Assembly (NCBI RefSeq): GCF_000347635.1
Contig: NC_020514.1
Coordinates: 186,001-250,000 of the forward strand
Origin: Paraglaciecola psychrophila 170
Lineage (GTDB): Bacteria > Pseudomonadota > Gammaproteobacteria > Enterobacterales > Alteromonadaceae
Reading direction: 5' to 3'
DNA length: 64,000 bases
Made by a program: the position numbers and the translations under genes. The notes beneath the pieces were generated by a model. The model made no database searches, was not told where the DNA came from, and worked only from the letters and a program-made list of their open reading frames with translations. Positions 29,354 to 38,447 of this stretch are shown here, in pieces (within the stretch, counting starts at the first letter, position 1; every line of letters begins with the position of its first letter).

Positions 29354-29390
29354 GATGTGGGGCTCATTTCCCAATTTTTTCAAGCCGCAA
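29354..29390 (-). promoter_or_regulatory. Second heat-shock-type promoter copy
   Basis: Minus strand: GGCTTGAAA, 15-base spacer, CCCCACATC. It lies 40 bases beyond the ftsN stop, where hslV would normally start its transcript in this gene order, and shares both boxes plus flanking TTGC with the copy at 26977-27011. It now points into the broken isomerase gene. Confidence 0.65.
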
Positions 29391-29429
29391 GCAAATGCTC
29401 ACGACCTGTAATCTTTAGCGCCCGTTTTA

Positions 29430-29969
29430 TTAGAGGTTCCAGTTCCAAATTTTACATCCGTTAATTTTTGCACGCTGCAAAGTGTGGCGGTGTTTTTCGG
29501 CTAAGCGTTTACTGTCATAGGGGCCAAGAATGACGCGGTACCATACTCCTGACGTACCTTTACTCGATCTCACTTGTGCCTCTAAACCTTGAAAGGCAAT
29601 CATTGCTTTAAGCTCTTGAGCTTGTTCATTTTTTCTAAACGAGCCACACTGGATTAAGCGGCGCGGTGCTGGTTGGTCTTGCTCTTTTTGTTCTATTTTA
29701 ACTGTAAATTCTGGCAAGCTTTTAATAAACTCCCATTCTTCCTCTGGGATATCAGGCATGGTATCTTTTTTACTTTGGGCATGTTCGGTGCTTGCGCTAT
29801 CGTTAAATTCGTCTCCAGGCGCATTACCTTTGATACTCCACAAAAAATAGCTAAACCCTGCCACTAATGAAAGAGTGATGACTACCCGTAGCCAAGGAAG
29901 TGAAGGTTTGAGGGGAGGTGTTGCTTGTTTTTTGCTGCGGCCACGAGCCACGTAATCTTTGTGCGCCAT
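29430..29969 (-). CDS. ftsN: Cell division protein FtsN (short form)
   Basis: 179-residue bitopic membrane protein: short basic cytoplasmic N-terminus (HKDYVARGRSKK), one membrane helix (about 27-46), a periplasmic stretch with PEEEWEFIKSLPEF (about 75-88) resembling the essential FtsN segment that activates septal synthesis, and a C-terminal SPOR domain (about 103-178, RLIQCGSFRKNEQAQELK...VILGPYDSKRLAEKHRHTL) that binds denuded septal glycan. Much shorter than the E. coli protein (319) because the linker is nearly absent. The position between priA and hslV is the classical ftsN position. Confidence 0.85.
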   Translation of the reverse strand: MAHKDYVARGRSKKQATPPLKPSLPWLRVVITLSLVAGFSYFLWSIKGNAPGDEFNDSASTEHAQSKKDTMPDIPEEEWEFIKSLPEFTVKIEQKEQDQPAPRRLIQCGSFRKNEQAQELKAMIAFQGLEAQVRSSKGTSGVWYRVILGPYDSKRLAEKHRHTLQRAKINGCKIWNWNL

Positions 29970-30056
29970 GCTATAAAAAGTACTGCGTAGAAATAAGGAC
30001 CATTATTTTACCGCGGAACACAGGATCCTCAATCAGAATCTGTATTTTTATTGTAT

Positions 30057-32237
30057 TCAACTGAAATCCTGTGGATCGATATCTAACGACCAGCGGATTT
30101 TATTGCCGAGTTTTAATGTTTCGATCTGTTTGATTTGTTGCCCAATGGCTTTTTGTAAGCTGCTACGCTGTGGGCTTTGTAATAACAATTGCATTCGATA
30201 TTGGCCTTGTCGTTTTTCCATTAAAGCAGGAATAGGGCCCACACAATCCACACCGCTAGCAGCACTGAATAGTTGAGCGATTTGTTGTAAAAAATCAAAG
30301 GCATCGCGAGCACTTAATGCTTGTGCTTTGAACAATGCTTGAAAAGTATAGGGCGGTAAATGGGCATGTTGCCTCTCCAATAAAGCATATTGCGCGAAGT
30401 GTGCATAGCCGTTATTAATCAAGTCTTGCAATAACGGATGACCTGGGTCGTGAGTTTGCAACCACATTTCACCAGGTTTTTCTGCACGCCCTGCACGTCC
30501 TGCCAATTGAGTAATCAATTGCGCCAAATGTTCTGCTGCACGATAGTCTGCGCTAAACAACGCACCGTCAACATCAAGAATAAGTACCAGTGTGACATTG
30601 GGAAAGTGATGACCTTTAGATAAAATCTGGGTGCCAATTAAGATTTGATGCTCATTGTTATTGATACTGTTGAGCATGTTATCCAGTTTGTTTTTACCTC
30701 TAGCGCTATCACTGTCTATTCGAATACTGCTGTACTGTGGAAAATAATCTGCAAGGCCCTGTTCTAATTGCTCTGTACCCACACCCATAGAGGTCAGTTC
30801 ATTGGATTGACATTGTTGGCAACTCTTAGGGATTGATTTTGCGCTGCCGCAGTGGTGACATTGTAATTTGAATAATTGTTTATGCACAGTGAACGGTTTT
30901 TCACATCGCTTACAATGTTCAACAAAACCACATTGATGGCACACTAGGGCAGGAGCATAGCCCCTGCGGTTGATAAATAACATCACCTGACTGCCTTGCT
31001 GCAAATGCTGCCCCATGCGCTCTAACATGCCTAGTGCCACGCCAAATTGTAAAGGCTGCTGACGAATATCAAAAACATGTTGCGTCGCGAGTGACGCATT
31101 ACCTGCTCGTTCATTTAACTTAAGATGATGGTACTTCCCGGCTAAAGCATTGTTTAGAGTTTCTAGGGCAGGTGTAGCTGAACCCAGTACCAAGGGAATA
31201 TTTTCTTCTCTGGCGCGGATCACCGCTAAGTCACGTGCGTGATAACGTAAGCCATCTTGTTGCTTATATGAAGAATCATGTTCTTCATCAACAATCAACA
31301 AGCCAGGTTTAAGCATCGGTGTAAATATTGCGGAGCGGGTACCTATAATGATGCCTAGCTGGGCATTTGCACTTTGTTGCCATACTTGCAGACGTTCATT
31401 GTTGTTAAGTCCTGAGTGTAAAATTCCTACATCAATACCAAAGCGATATTTGAATCTATGAACAGTTTGCGGGGTAAGACCAATTTCGGGAACTAAAATC
31501 AGTACCTGTTTACCTTGTTTAAGCACCTGCTCGATTGCTTGTAGATACACTTCTGTTTTACCGCTGCCAGTAATTCCATCTAATAAAAAACAGCCATATT
31601 GGTCAAGTTTCGATTCAATACAACTTATGGCGATGGCTTGCTCAACATTGGCCATAGGTTTGTCTTGGATTATTAAATCTTGTTGCCATGTTGACGCGGT
31701 AGACGAAGCTTTTTCAATGGGAACAATTAAATCCTTTTCGACTAAAGACTTAATTGCAGCCGCCCCAAAGTCAGCTTTGGCTTTAGACTTAATAATATCT
31801 TGGTTACGCAATGACGCTACCAACGAGCGCTGTTTGGGTGCGCGGGACAAACTATTTATATCTGCAGAATGGCCAACGTCGCTTAATGTCAAATATTGCA
31901 TCGGTTTTGCTAGGCTTGACTCACCTTTTCTAAGCGCTACCGGGATTGCGGTTTGAACTACATCACCAATGGGGTGTTTATAATATTGAGCCAACCAGTT
32001 GCACAGTTTAATTAAGGTTGGATTAAATATCGGTGTGTCATCTATTACCATTTCAATGGATTTTAGCTTACTGATGTCCCAATCTAACTTTTCGCTTACT
32101 CCCCAAACCACACCTATTAATTTTCGAGGACCAAAAGAAACACGCACCCGAACACCTACAGGCAAAGCTGCACCTTCATATAGATAATCGAACAATTGAC
32201 GCTTTGGAATAGGGAGCGCGACACTGATTATTGCCAT
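30057..32237 (-). CDS. priA: Primosomal protein N' (PriA helicase)
   Basis: 726-residue 3'-5' DNA helicase that restarts stalled forks by loading the primosome. The frame opens at 32291, but ATG 32237 (MAIISVALPIPKRQLFDYLY) matches the family start. Walker A GITGSGKT at 221-228, DEEH box VDEEHDSSYKQQ, and the zinc-binding cysteine array CHQCGFVEHCKRCEKPFTVH...CHHCGSAKSIPKSCQQCQ between helicase lobes. Upstream of ftsN in the conserved block and divergent from rpmE. Confidence 0.97.
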   Translation of the reverse strand: MAIISVALPIPKRQLFDYLYEGAALPVGVRVRVSFGPRKLIGVVWGVSEKLDWDISKLKSIEMVIDDTPIFNPTLIKLCNWLAQYYKHPIGDVVQTAIPVALRKGESSLAKPMQYLTLSDVGHSADINSLSRAPKQRSLVASLRNQDIIKSKAKADFGAAAIKSLVEKDLIVPIEKASSTASTWQQDLIIQDKPMANVEQAIAISCIESKLDQYGCFLLDGITGSGKTEVYLQAIEQVLKQGKQVLILVPEIGLTPQTVHRFKYRFGIDVGILHSGLNNNERLQVWQQSANAQLGIIIGTRSAIFTPMLKPGLLIVDEEHDSSYKQQDGLRYHARDLAVIRAREENIPLVLGSATPALETLNNALAGKYHHLKLNERAGNASLATQHVFDIRQQPLQFGVALGMLERMGQHLQQGSQVMLFINRRGYAPALVCHQCGFVEHCKRCEKPFTVHKQLFKLQCHHCGSAKSIPKSCQQCQSNELTSMGVGTEQLEQGLADYFPQYSSIRIDSDSARGKNKLDNMLNSINNNEHQILIGTQILSKGHHFPNVTLVLILDVDGALFSADYRAAEHLAQLITQLAGRAGRAEKPGEMWLQTHDPGHPLLQDLINNGYAHFAQYALLERQHAHLPPYTFQALFKAQALSARDAFDFLQQIAQLFSAASGVDCVGPIPALMEKRQGQYRMQLLLQSPQRSSLQKAIGQQIKQIETLKLGNKIRWSLDIDPQDFS

Positions 32238-32428
32238 TTTTATACTGCATAGCCTTTGATAGAGGAGGTGACCTGGGTATATTATCAACAAAACCCTTGA
32301 TCGCCCAAGCCCGTTACATTAATATGCGCGCCACTTTGCGGCAAGCCACAAAGTCTTTTTTAATTTAATTTTCGTATGGTGTTCAACTTCGGGTTGAATA
32401 GCGATGCGGCCTGACGAAGAGGTAACCC

Positions 32429-32640
32429 ATGAAACAAGATATCCATCCTGATTATCAGATAATGACTGCAAACTGTTCTTGCGGAAATATCATCAAAGTA
32501 CGTTCTACTTTAAAAAAGACCTTAACTTAGACGTATGTTCGTCTTGCCACCCTTTTTATACTGGTAAGCAACGTAACGTCGACACTGGTGGTCGTGTTGA
32601 TAAATTCAACAAACGTTTTGCTGGTCTTAAGAAAAGCTAA
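32429..32640 (+). pseudogene. rpmE: 50S ribosomal protein L31, frameshifted as sequenced
   Basis: Starts [30 protein letters not shown] and then runs into TAG; the rest ([20 protein letters not shown]...FAGLKKS) continues one frame over and ends at 32640. The 212 bases are one short of a 70-residue protein. The lesion is at the A run 32512-32517 (six A; seven restore the frame). The zinc cysteines CSC and CSSC of the zinc-binding L31 type are both intact and everything else is perfectly conserved, so a base-calling error is the simplest reading. Ribosome site AGAGG upstream; terminator follows. Confidence 0.9.
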
Positions 32641-32665
32641 AACTTTTTTTAGTCTGACAATACAT

Positions 32666-32693
32666 AAAAAGGCGCTTATCTAGCGCCTTTTTT
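32666..32693 (+). terminator. Terminator of rpmE
   Basis: AAAAAGGCGC / GCGCCTTTTTT hairpin with loop TTATCTA, 25 bases after the rpmE stop, followed by a T run. Classical rho-independent form. Confidence 0.92.
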
Positions 32694-32990
32694 GTGCCTA
32701 TTTTTTAGCAAAGATTAACGCCGCCACCATGTTTTGCCAGCCCTTAGTAGGCTTCAGCTATTTATTTTTTTGGGAAATCATAAGTATCAATTTTAATTAT
32801 ATTAGATATATGAAAATAGCAATCTGATCGGGTATGTGGATTGATACAGGCTGTGTTACATTTATTCGAAGAATGTTGATCAAAACTCTGTCTGATGAAA
32901 TTTTTTAAAAGGACATCATTTTATCAGAGTAACAATTAACGTTTAAATTTACTGTAAACATTTTTAAATTCCAAAAGGACTGACTACACC

Positions 32991-34238
32991 ATGTCTGATT
33001 TTCGCCAACAAGCGCTTGATTACCATTCCAAACCTACACCGGGGAAAATCTGCATTGCGCTTAGTAAGCCTGCCGAAAGTGTTACCGACTTAGCGCTAGC
33101 ATACAGTCCTGGTGTGGCTGAGCCCGTTCGAGAGATCGCAGCCGATCCCGATGCAGCTTATAAATACACTGGCAAAGGAAACTTAGTTGCGGTTATTTCA
33201 AACGGTACAGCTATTCTAGGCTTGGGTAATTTAGGTCCTCTCGCCTCAAAACCTGTCATGGAAGGTAAGGCTTTATTGTTTAAGCGCTTCGCCAATATTG
33301 ATTCCATTGATATTGAAGTGAAGCATACAACAACTGAAGAATTTATTAATACGGTTGCGAGTATTGCAGATACCTTCGGTGGAATTAACCTTGAAGATAT
33401 AAAAGCTCCAGAGTGTTTCGAAATAGAGCAGGAATTAATTAAGCGTTGTTCCATACCTGTTTTTCATGATGATCAACATGGCACGGCTATAGTCACCGCT
33501 GCAGGCATGTTGAATGCATTGGAAATTCAAGGCAAAAGTATTGGAGAGGCCACAATAGTGTGTTTAGGCGCGGGTGCTGCAGCTACCGCTTGCATGCAGT
33601 TATTGGTTAAATGTGGTGCAAAACGCGAACGTATTTACATGCTTGATAGACAGGGTGTGATCCATACCTGTCGTGATGAACTCACCTTCCATAAAAAGTT
33701 GTTTGCCAATAACACAGACAAACGTACCTTAGAAGATGCTTTGGATGGCGCAGACGTATTTATTGGCGTATCTGGGCCTAATTTGTTGCCACCAGAGGCG
33801 CTGAAATTAATGGCTCCTAATCCGATCGTTTTTGCTTGCTCTAACCCTGATCCTGAAATTAAACCTGAGTTAGCCCACGCAGTACGTGATGACTTAATTA
33901 TGGCAACTGGGCGTTCTGATTATCCAAATCAAGTGAATAACGTACTGTGTTTCCCGTTTATTTTTCGCGGCGCGTTAGATGTACGTGCCTCTCAAATTAA
34001 TGATGAAATGAAAATTGCTGCCGTAGACGCTATCCGGAATATTGCAAAAGAAGAAGTATCAAAAGAAGTATTGGCTGCCAGTAATATAGGCAGTCTTAGT
34101 TTTGGTAAGGACTATATTATCCCTAAGCCTATGGATCCTCGACTCTTAAAGCGTGTTGCTCTGGCAGTTGCACAAGCCGCCATTGACTCCGGCGTGACTG
34201 CATTTAAAGAGCTGCCCCCAGGTTATATGCAAGACTAG
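32991..34238 (+). CDS. Malic enzyme (short, single-domain type)
   Basis: 415-residue oxidative decarboxylase turning malate into pyruvate plus CO2 with NAD(P)H. Motifs: catalytic Tyr in LAYSPGVAEPVREI (about 38), Lys in the VMEGKALLFKRF region, metal-binding INLEDIKAPECFEIE and VFHDDQHGTA, and the nucleotide fold CLGAGAAATACMQLL. It lacks the C-terminal phosphotransacetylase-like domain of long MaeB enzymes. Ribosome site AAAAGGA ahead of ATG 32991. Monocistronic, ended by a 12-bp hairpin. NAD or NADP preference cannot be told here. Confidence 0.93.
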   Translation: MSDFRQQALDYHSKPTPGKICIALSKPAESVTDLALAYSPGVAEPVREIAADPDAAYKYTGKGNLVAVISNGTAILGLGNLGPLASKPVMEGKALLFKRFANIDSIDIEVKHTTTEEFINTVASIADTFGGINLEDIKAPECFEIEQELIKRCSIPVFHDDQHGTAIVTAAGMLNALEIQGKSIGEATIVCLGAGAAATACMQLLVKCGAKRERIYMLDRQGVIHTCRDELTFHKKLFANNTDKRTLEDALDGADVFIGVSGPNLLPPEALKLMAPNPIVFACSNPDPEIKPELAHAVRDDLIMATGRSDYPNQVNNVLCFPFIFRGALDVRASQINDEMKIAAVDAIRNIAKEEVSKEVLAASNIGSLSFGKDYIIPKPMDPRLLKRVALAVAQAAIDSGVTAFKELPPGYMQD

Positions 34239-34253
34239 AATCGGTATTTTGAC

Positions 34254-34284
34254 ATACACATGACCTTGTTGGGGTCATGTGTAT
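34254..34284. terminator. Hairpin after the malic enzyme gene
   Basis: Perfect 12-bp stem (ATACACATGACC at 34254-34265 and its complement at 34273-34284) with a 7-base loop, 16 bases after the stop. No T run follows, so termination would be weak or the hairpin protects the mRNA end. Confidence 0.6.
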
Positions 34285-34467
34285 CTAAAGTTCTACAATA
34301 ACAACAGCCCAAACACCATTACTCGTGCTTAGAATGAGTTGATTCTTCCTTATAGCAAAATTTACCTTTTTCTTTGTACATTTTTTTGCTTTATGTGCCA
34401 GCCATCAATATCAGAAACGATGCATTTTTCCTCGATTGAATGATTAGTAGAGCAAGATATTTGACGC

Positions 34468-34917
34468 ATGATAATCCCCGCAATGTGTCAGCGTCCTGGT
34501 ATCGAGGTTATTGTCATTCCTTTACCTGCGAATCTTGCGCAGCAAGAAGCTGTGTATGGCGACACAGATGGTGAAATTATGCGTATCTGGAGTTATGGTA
34601 TTGATAATCCCGATATGATCCGTGTGCCCACTGCCTATTGCTATTTGCAAACAGGTGCATTCATTGTCAAAGATTCTGATGTGCTAATCTGTAATAAAAC
34701 CGAGCTTGCGCAGTATCGGCTGGCGAGAGTGAGAAGGTTAAACACACTAATAGCATTACCGCAGGTTTGCCCTTAGAGACCTATAAGTTGTGCCACACCT
34801 AAACAAAAAGCATGCAGCGTTAGGTCTAAAATTGATCTCGTGATCCGTGATATGCAAAACAGTGGTGAGCTTGCCCAATTAATTGCCAAAGCAAATGCTG
34901 AGGTTATGAATTATTAA
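34468..34917 (+). pseudogene. Remnant of an extracellular solute-binding protein (family 3)
   Basis: Starts abruptly at MCQRPGIEVIVIPLPANLAQQEAVYGDTDGEIMRI, which matches the interior of family-3 amino-acid-type binding proteins; signal peptide and first lobe are missing and the frame upstream is closed. It frameshifts near 34737 (RRLN... against VKHTNSITAGLPLE) and stops again; a C-terminal piece SKIDLVIRDMQNSGELAQLI...NY ends at 34917. So it is truncated, shifted and internally deleted: a genuine pseudogene. Confidence 0.7.
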
Positions 34918-35252
34918 TCGGCGGCCTTAGTGCAGGAGTATTCAGGGCTATTTAAAGTGATACTTCAGTAAACATTTATACCCTTCATGTAGGCCTGATT
35001 CACGATTTTTAGTCATGTAACAATACAAGGAATCATCGCATTTGGATAATCTCAAATACGTAAATGTATCAAAACTTTGCTAAATACTACGAAAAACAAA
35101 TATTAAGCGCTGGTCTATCGCAATAATTATTTGTTTGAACGCTTCATCACGTTTTACCGCGACTTACCTGTTTTGTCCCTCCAATATCATTATTTATCTC
35201 TACTCTATGATCGAACTGACGTTAAACACCACCACCTAACATAGAGAGACTC
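34918..35252. other. Gap upstream of the DUF3718 gene
   Basis: No gene seen. It must hold the promoter of the small secreted protein at 35253; no clear box pair identified. Confidence 0.3.
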
Positions 35253-35570
35253 ATGATGAAAAAATTACTTATTAGCAGCGTTATTGTCGCAGCTAAGTTT
35301 ATAGTTGGTAATGCCCAAGCAAAATATATTGATCCGGTCACTGAAAGCAAACTAGTTAAAGTATGTGAAGCCATAAAAAGCGACAGACTAATTAAAGTGC
35401 ATGTTGCAGTAAAAAATAGCGACATAAGTTTGAAACAAATTACTAACGGTTTATTGTGTAACGGTGCACACCCAGTGAACTTCGCTTTGGCGAACAATGC
35501 TGAAAAAACAGCTGAGTTTTTAGCCCGAAAAAGTCGCGGAAATCATCAGCAGTTGTTGACTAACTTATAG
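35253..35570 (+). CDS. DUF3718 family secreted small protein
   Basis: 105 residues; signal peptide MMKKLLISSVIVAAKFIVGNAQA (cleavage about residue 23; ATG 35256 is an equal start). The mature part has the DUF3718 pattern: LVKVCEAIKSDRLIKVHVAVK followed by ITNGLLCNGAHPVNFALANNAEKTAEFL with two conserved Cys. Periplasmic; role unknown. Common in Alteromonadales and Shewanella-like genomes. Confidence 0.75.
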   Translation: MMKKLLISSVIVAAKFIVGNAQAKYIDPVTESKLVKVCEAIKSDRLIKVHVAVKNSDISLKQITNGLLCNGAHPVNFALANNAEKTAEFLARKSRGNHQQLLTNL

Positions 35571-36156
35571 GTTACTTGCATGTACTTACCTAAATAACCT
35601 GAACTCGGGTTAAGACGTGCCGCGACCTTATAAATATTGCAATAAAACAATATGTCAGATGGTGCTAATTGGTTTGCAAAGACATTGAACGCATCCAGTG
35701 CTGCTATTATTACGTTTATCGAATCGAGCTTGAAAGGGAATAGCGCGCTATTGTGAGCAAGTTCATAGAAGATAGGCTCGATAGTAGTGATACTGGACGG
35801 TATGCCTTATCTATAGCTCCGGTTAAATAGTGTGTACTTAGCATGATAGTCAGAGCATCTTTGCTCACAGCTCTTTTGTAGCAAACTCACTTTTATCTAT
35901 GGGCTAAATACTTCTATTACAGGTGTTACCGCTGTTTAAATATTTATTTGTGAATTTGAAAAGCGTGTTTGGACATGATGGTGTCAATATGTGTCGCTAA
36001 TACACTCATGAACCAAACTGTACCATATATCAGGTATTGAATAACCGGCATTAATTTTGTCAACGTTAAGTTGGCAGAGAGCTTAATATTTTTTAGGTCA
36101 CTTTAAATTTCCTTAAAGCCGGATTAATCGTAAAAAAGATAAGGTTTGACAGAGAA
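35571..36156. other. 586-bp gap
   Basis: Convergent region between the DUF3718 gene and yigZ. No frame, repeat or hairpin that I can support. Confidence 0.4.
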
Positions 36157-36777
36157 TCAATCAGAAGATGGTAGTAAAATTTCAACATTACCCGCAGTGA
36201 TATTGGTCAGTTCGGTTTTAAATGCGTTGAGTTCGCTGCACGCTATCGCAATAATTTGTGTCACTTTCTGAGAATAAGTAGAATCGATACTATCGATATC
36301 ATAACGTTCTAACAATCGAGATATATTGCCTTCATGGGTATAGTCATAGGTTAGTTTTAGGGTGCTGCGTGCAACTTTTAGTTCCATTGGTAAATCAACT
36401 AAAACCAGTGACACAGCGTGAGAATATGCCCGTTGTAATCCGCCAGTACCAAGCTTAGTGCCACCAAAATAGCGAACTACTGCTACCACAATATCGCCGT
36501 AACCACTGTATTCGAGGACTTTTAACATAGGCATGCCCGCAGTTCCACTGGGTTCACCATCGTCACTCATGGAGCGGATAGTGGTATTCGGAGCACCAGC
36601 AATATATGCCCAGCAAACATGATTAGCTTGAGGATGTTGTTTACGTAACGTTCTGATGAAATTGTCTGCTTCTTGGCGACCGAAGGCAGGCGCCGCAAAG
36701 GTCAAAAATTTGCTACGTTTAATTTCTAGCTCAACTTGGCATATCTGCGCAGGTACTTGATAGCTTGGTGAATTCAA
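36157..36777 (-). CDS. yigZ: YigZ/IMPACT family protein
   Basis: 206 residues. N-terminal Impact/UPF0029 domain with the hallmark SDDGEPSGTAGMPMLKVLEYSGYGDIVVAVVRYFGGTKLGTGGLQRAYSHAV (about 70-125), C-terminal DUF1949 ferredoxin-like domain (about 140-200). Bacterial members are cytosolic and nucleic-acid-associated by structure; the exact role is unsettled. Its start lies four bases after the stop of the transporter gene, so the pair is an operon. Confidence 0.92.
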   Translation of the reverse strand: MNSPSYQVPAQICQVELEIKRSKFLTFAAPAFGRQEADNFIRTLRKQHPQANHVCWAYIAGAPNTTIRSMSDDGEPSGTAGMPMLKVLEYSGYGDIVVAVVRYFGGTKLGTGGLQRAYSHAVSLVLVDLPMELKVARSTLKLTYDYTHEGNISRLLERYDIDSIDSTYSQKVTQIIAIACSELNAFKTELTNITAGNVEILLPSSD

Positions 36778-36781
36778 TTGA

Positions 36782-37657
36782 TTATGCCCACATCACTAAA
36801 ACTGCGGCAGCCGCGATAAGTAATAGTCCAATCAGCTCGTGTTTTTTAACTTTCTGTTTAAGCCAAAAGGTGGCGATCAATATGGTAAAAAGCACCTCAA
36901 CTTGTCCCAACGTTTTTACATAGGCCACATGATGTAGAGCCATAGCACTAAACCAGCAAATAGAGCCTAAGCAACTTGTGGCGCTAGTAGCCAAAGTCAT
37001 TTTGGCATTGTTTTTAAGTGCCACAAACGTGCTTCTGTTTTTAACCGCGATATAACTCACAAGTAAAGTAGTTTGAATGCACAATACCCAAAGTAATACC
37101 CAAGCGGCACTATGTGGGAAAGGTACATTTATTAAATGGCTGGCTTCTCTAACAAATAAAGATGTAAGCGCAAAACAGCTACCACAAGCTAAACCTATGG
37201 CTAATATTTTAAGGCTCAACTCTCCTTTTCTGCCGCCTCCAGACAGCACAAATACTGCAGCACCGCCAATTAAAATGCCTAACCAACCAAATAAACTCAG
37301 TTGACTACCAAAAAACAATGTACCTAATACGCCAGCCACCAAGGCTTCACTTTTGGCTAGTCCAGCTCCCACAGCAAAGTTTTTTTGCTTAAACAAAATG
37401 ACCATCAACGCAGTAGCAAAAATTTGCATCACCGAGGCCAGCAAAACAAAAGACACAAACTTAAAAGTAAATTCAGGAATGATTTGATTTGATAAGGCAT
37501 AAAGCATTGCCAAGTAAGCCAGAGCAATCGGTGGCGCGAATAAAAAGCGTGCTAAGGTGACACCAGAAGTACTCATATTCACACTTAGCTTACTCTGCAA
37601 CGCATTACGAAACGTCTGCATCACCACGGCACCCAGCGTAAAGAAAACCCAACTCAC
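36782..37657 (-). CDS. EamA-type DMT family transporter
   Basis: 291 residues with ten predicted membrane helices in two EamA repeats, drug/metabolite transporter superfamily. Helix-ending features such as GWLGILIGGAAVFVLSGGGRKGE at mid-protein and TLGQVEVLFTILIATFWLKQKVKKHELIGLLLIAAAAVLV at the end are typical. Inner-membrane carrier; the substrate is not predictable. Followed directly by yigZ. Confidence 0.85.
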   Translation of the reverse strand: MSWVFFTLGAVVMQTFRNALQSKLSVNMSTSGVTLARFLFAPPIALAYLAMLYALSNQIIPEFTFKFVSFVLLASVMQIFATALMVILFKQKNFAVGAGLAKSEALVAGVLGTLFFGSQLSLFGWLGILIGGAAVFVLSGGGRKGELSLKILAIGLACGSCFALTSLFVREASHLINVPFPHSAAWVLLWVLCIQTTLLVSYIAVKNRSTFVALKNNAKMTLATSATSCLGSICWFSAMALHHVAYVKTLGQVEVLFTILIATFWLKQKVKKHELIGLLLIAAAAVLVMWA

Positions 37658-37911
37658 AGCATTACCTCAAAAACTACAAAATGTGATCTTACTCTATAAA
37701 CGACTGAATAGATTATCATCTGTTTAAATAGCTAATATTTCCCCAGTCTATTCAATTCAAATTGTTGCTTGGTGAGTCTTTTTTGTTCTTCTAACTTTCT
37801 GATATAGAAAATACTTTTTATAAACTTTCATTATTGAAATAACAAGGCCAACATTAATAAAACTCAAACGATTAATCGTTAATCAATTTTTTATTATTCG
37901 TAATACCATCA

Positions 37912-38436
37912 TTAAAAACGCCAATCTTTGATGAGTGGTTCTTTTGTGCCATCCATAAACCACAATGCGGCAACCAAACCTTTTGTATCGTTGGTCACCG
38001 TAATGACTGCTTCGTAGTTAATATCACTCAAAGACGTTCTGAGTAAGCAGCTATTATAATTAATACTATAACCTCCATCGCTACGCTGCTGATAATCACT
38101 ACACAACGATAAATAGGCTGCCTGGTAATCATCTTCTGAGCGAGAAATCTTTAGGTTAAACGAACGCTCACTATTTAATGCAAAACCATTAGGTACCACT
38201 ATCTCATGGCTAGACTGTGCCGAACTATTTACAACCACTCCGACCTCCATAGGTGTTTTCTCTTCCAAGCTAAATTCAGTTATAGCAGGTTGGCTTTGAA
38301 TAGGATCCGGCAAAACGGTGCTTGGCTGACTTACAACGCTCCCTGCTGTTGGTTTCACTGTAATGTTCTCTGATCCGCCCCCTCCACACCCAGTTAACAA
38401 CGTACTCAATAAAACAAAGCTGTATATTTGTTTCAT
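37912..38436 (-). CDS. Lipoprotein of unknown function
   Basis: 174 residues; signal with lipobox LLTGC (Cys17) followed by GGGGSE, a typical outer-membrane lipoprotein start. A Pro/Ser-rich linker leads to a beta-rich domain (about 70-174) with one Cys pair (LSLCSDYQ and NSCLL). I do not recognise the family. It starts 11 bases after the large LruC-domain gene ends, in the same direction, so the two are probably co-expressed surface proteins. Confidence 0.7.
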   Translation of the reverse strand: MKQIYSFVLLSTLLTGCGGGGSENITVKPTAGSVVSQPSTVLPDPIQSQPAITEFSLEEKTPMEVGVVVNSSAQSSHEIVVPNGFALNSERSFNLKISRSEDDYQAAYLSLCSDYQQRSDGGYSINYNSCLLRTSLSDINYEAVITVTNDTKGLVAALWFMDGTKEPLIKDWRF

Positions 38437-38447
38437 ACATCACCTCT

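Noticed and set aside
37880..37905. AACGATTAATCGTT palindrome downstream of the small lipoprotein gene
   Set aside because: AT-rich and without a T run; likely chance rather than a terminator or operator.
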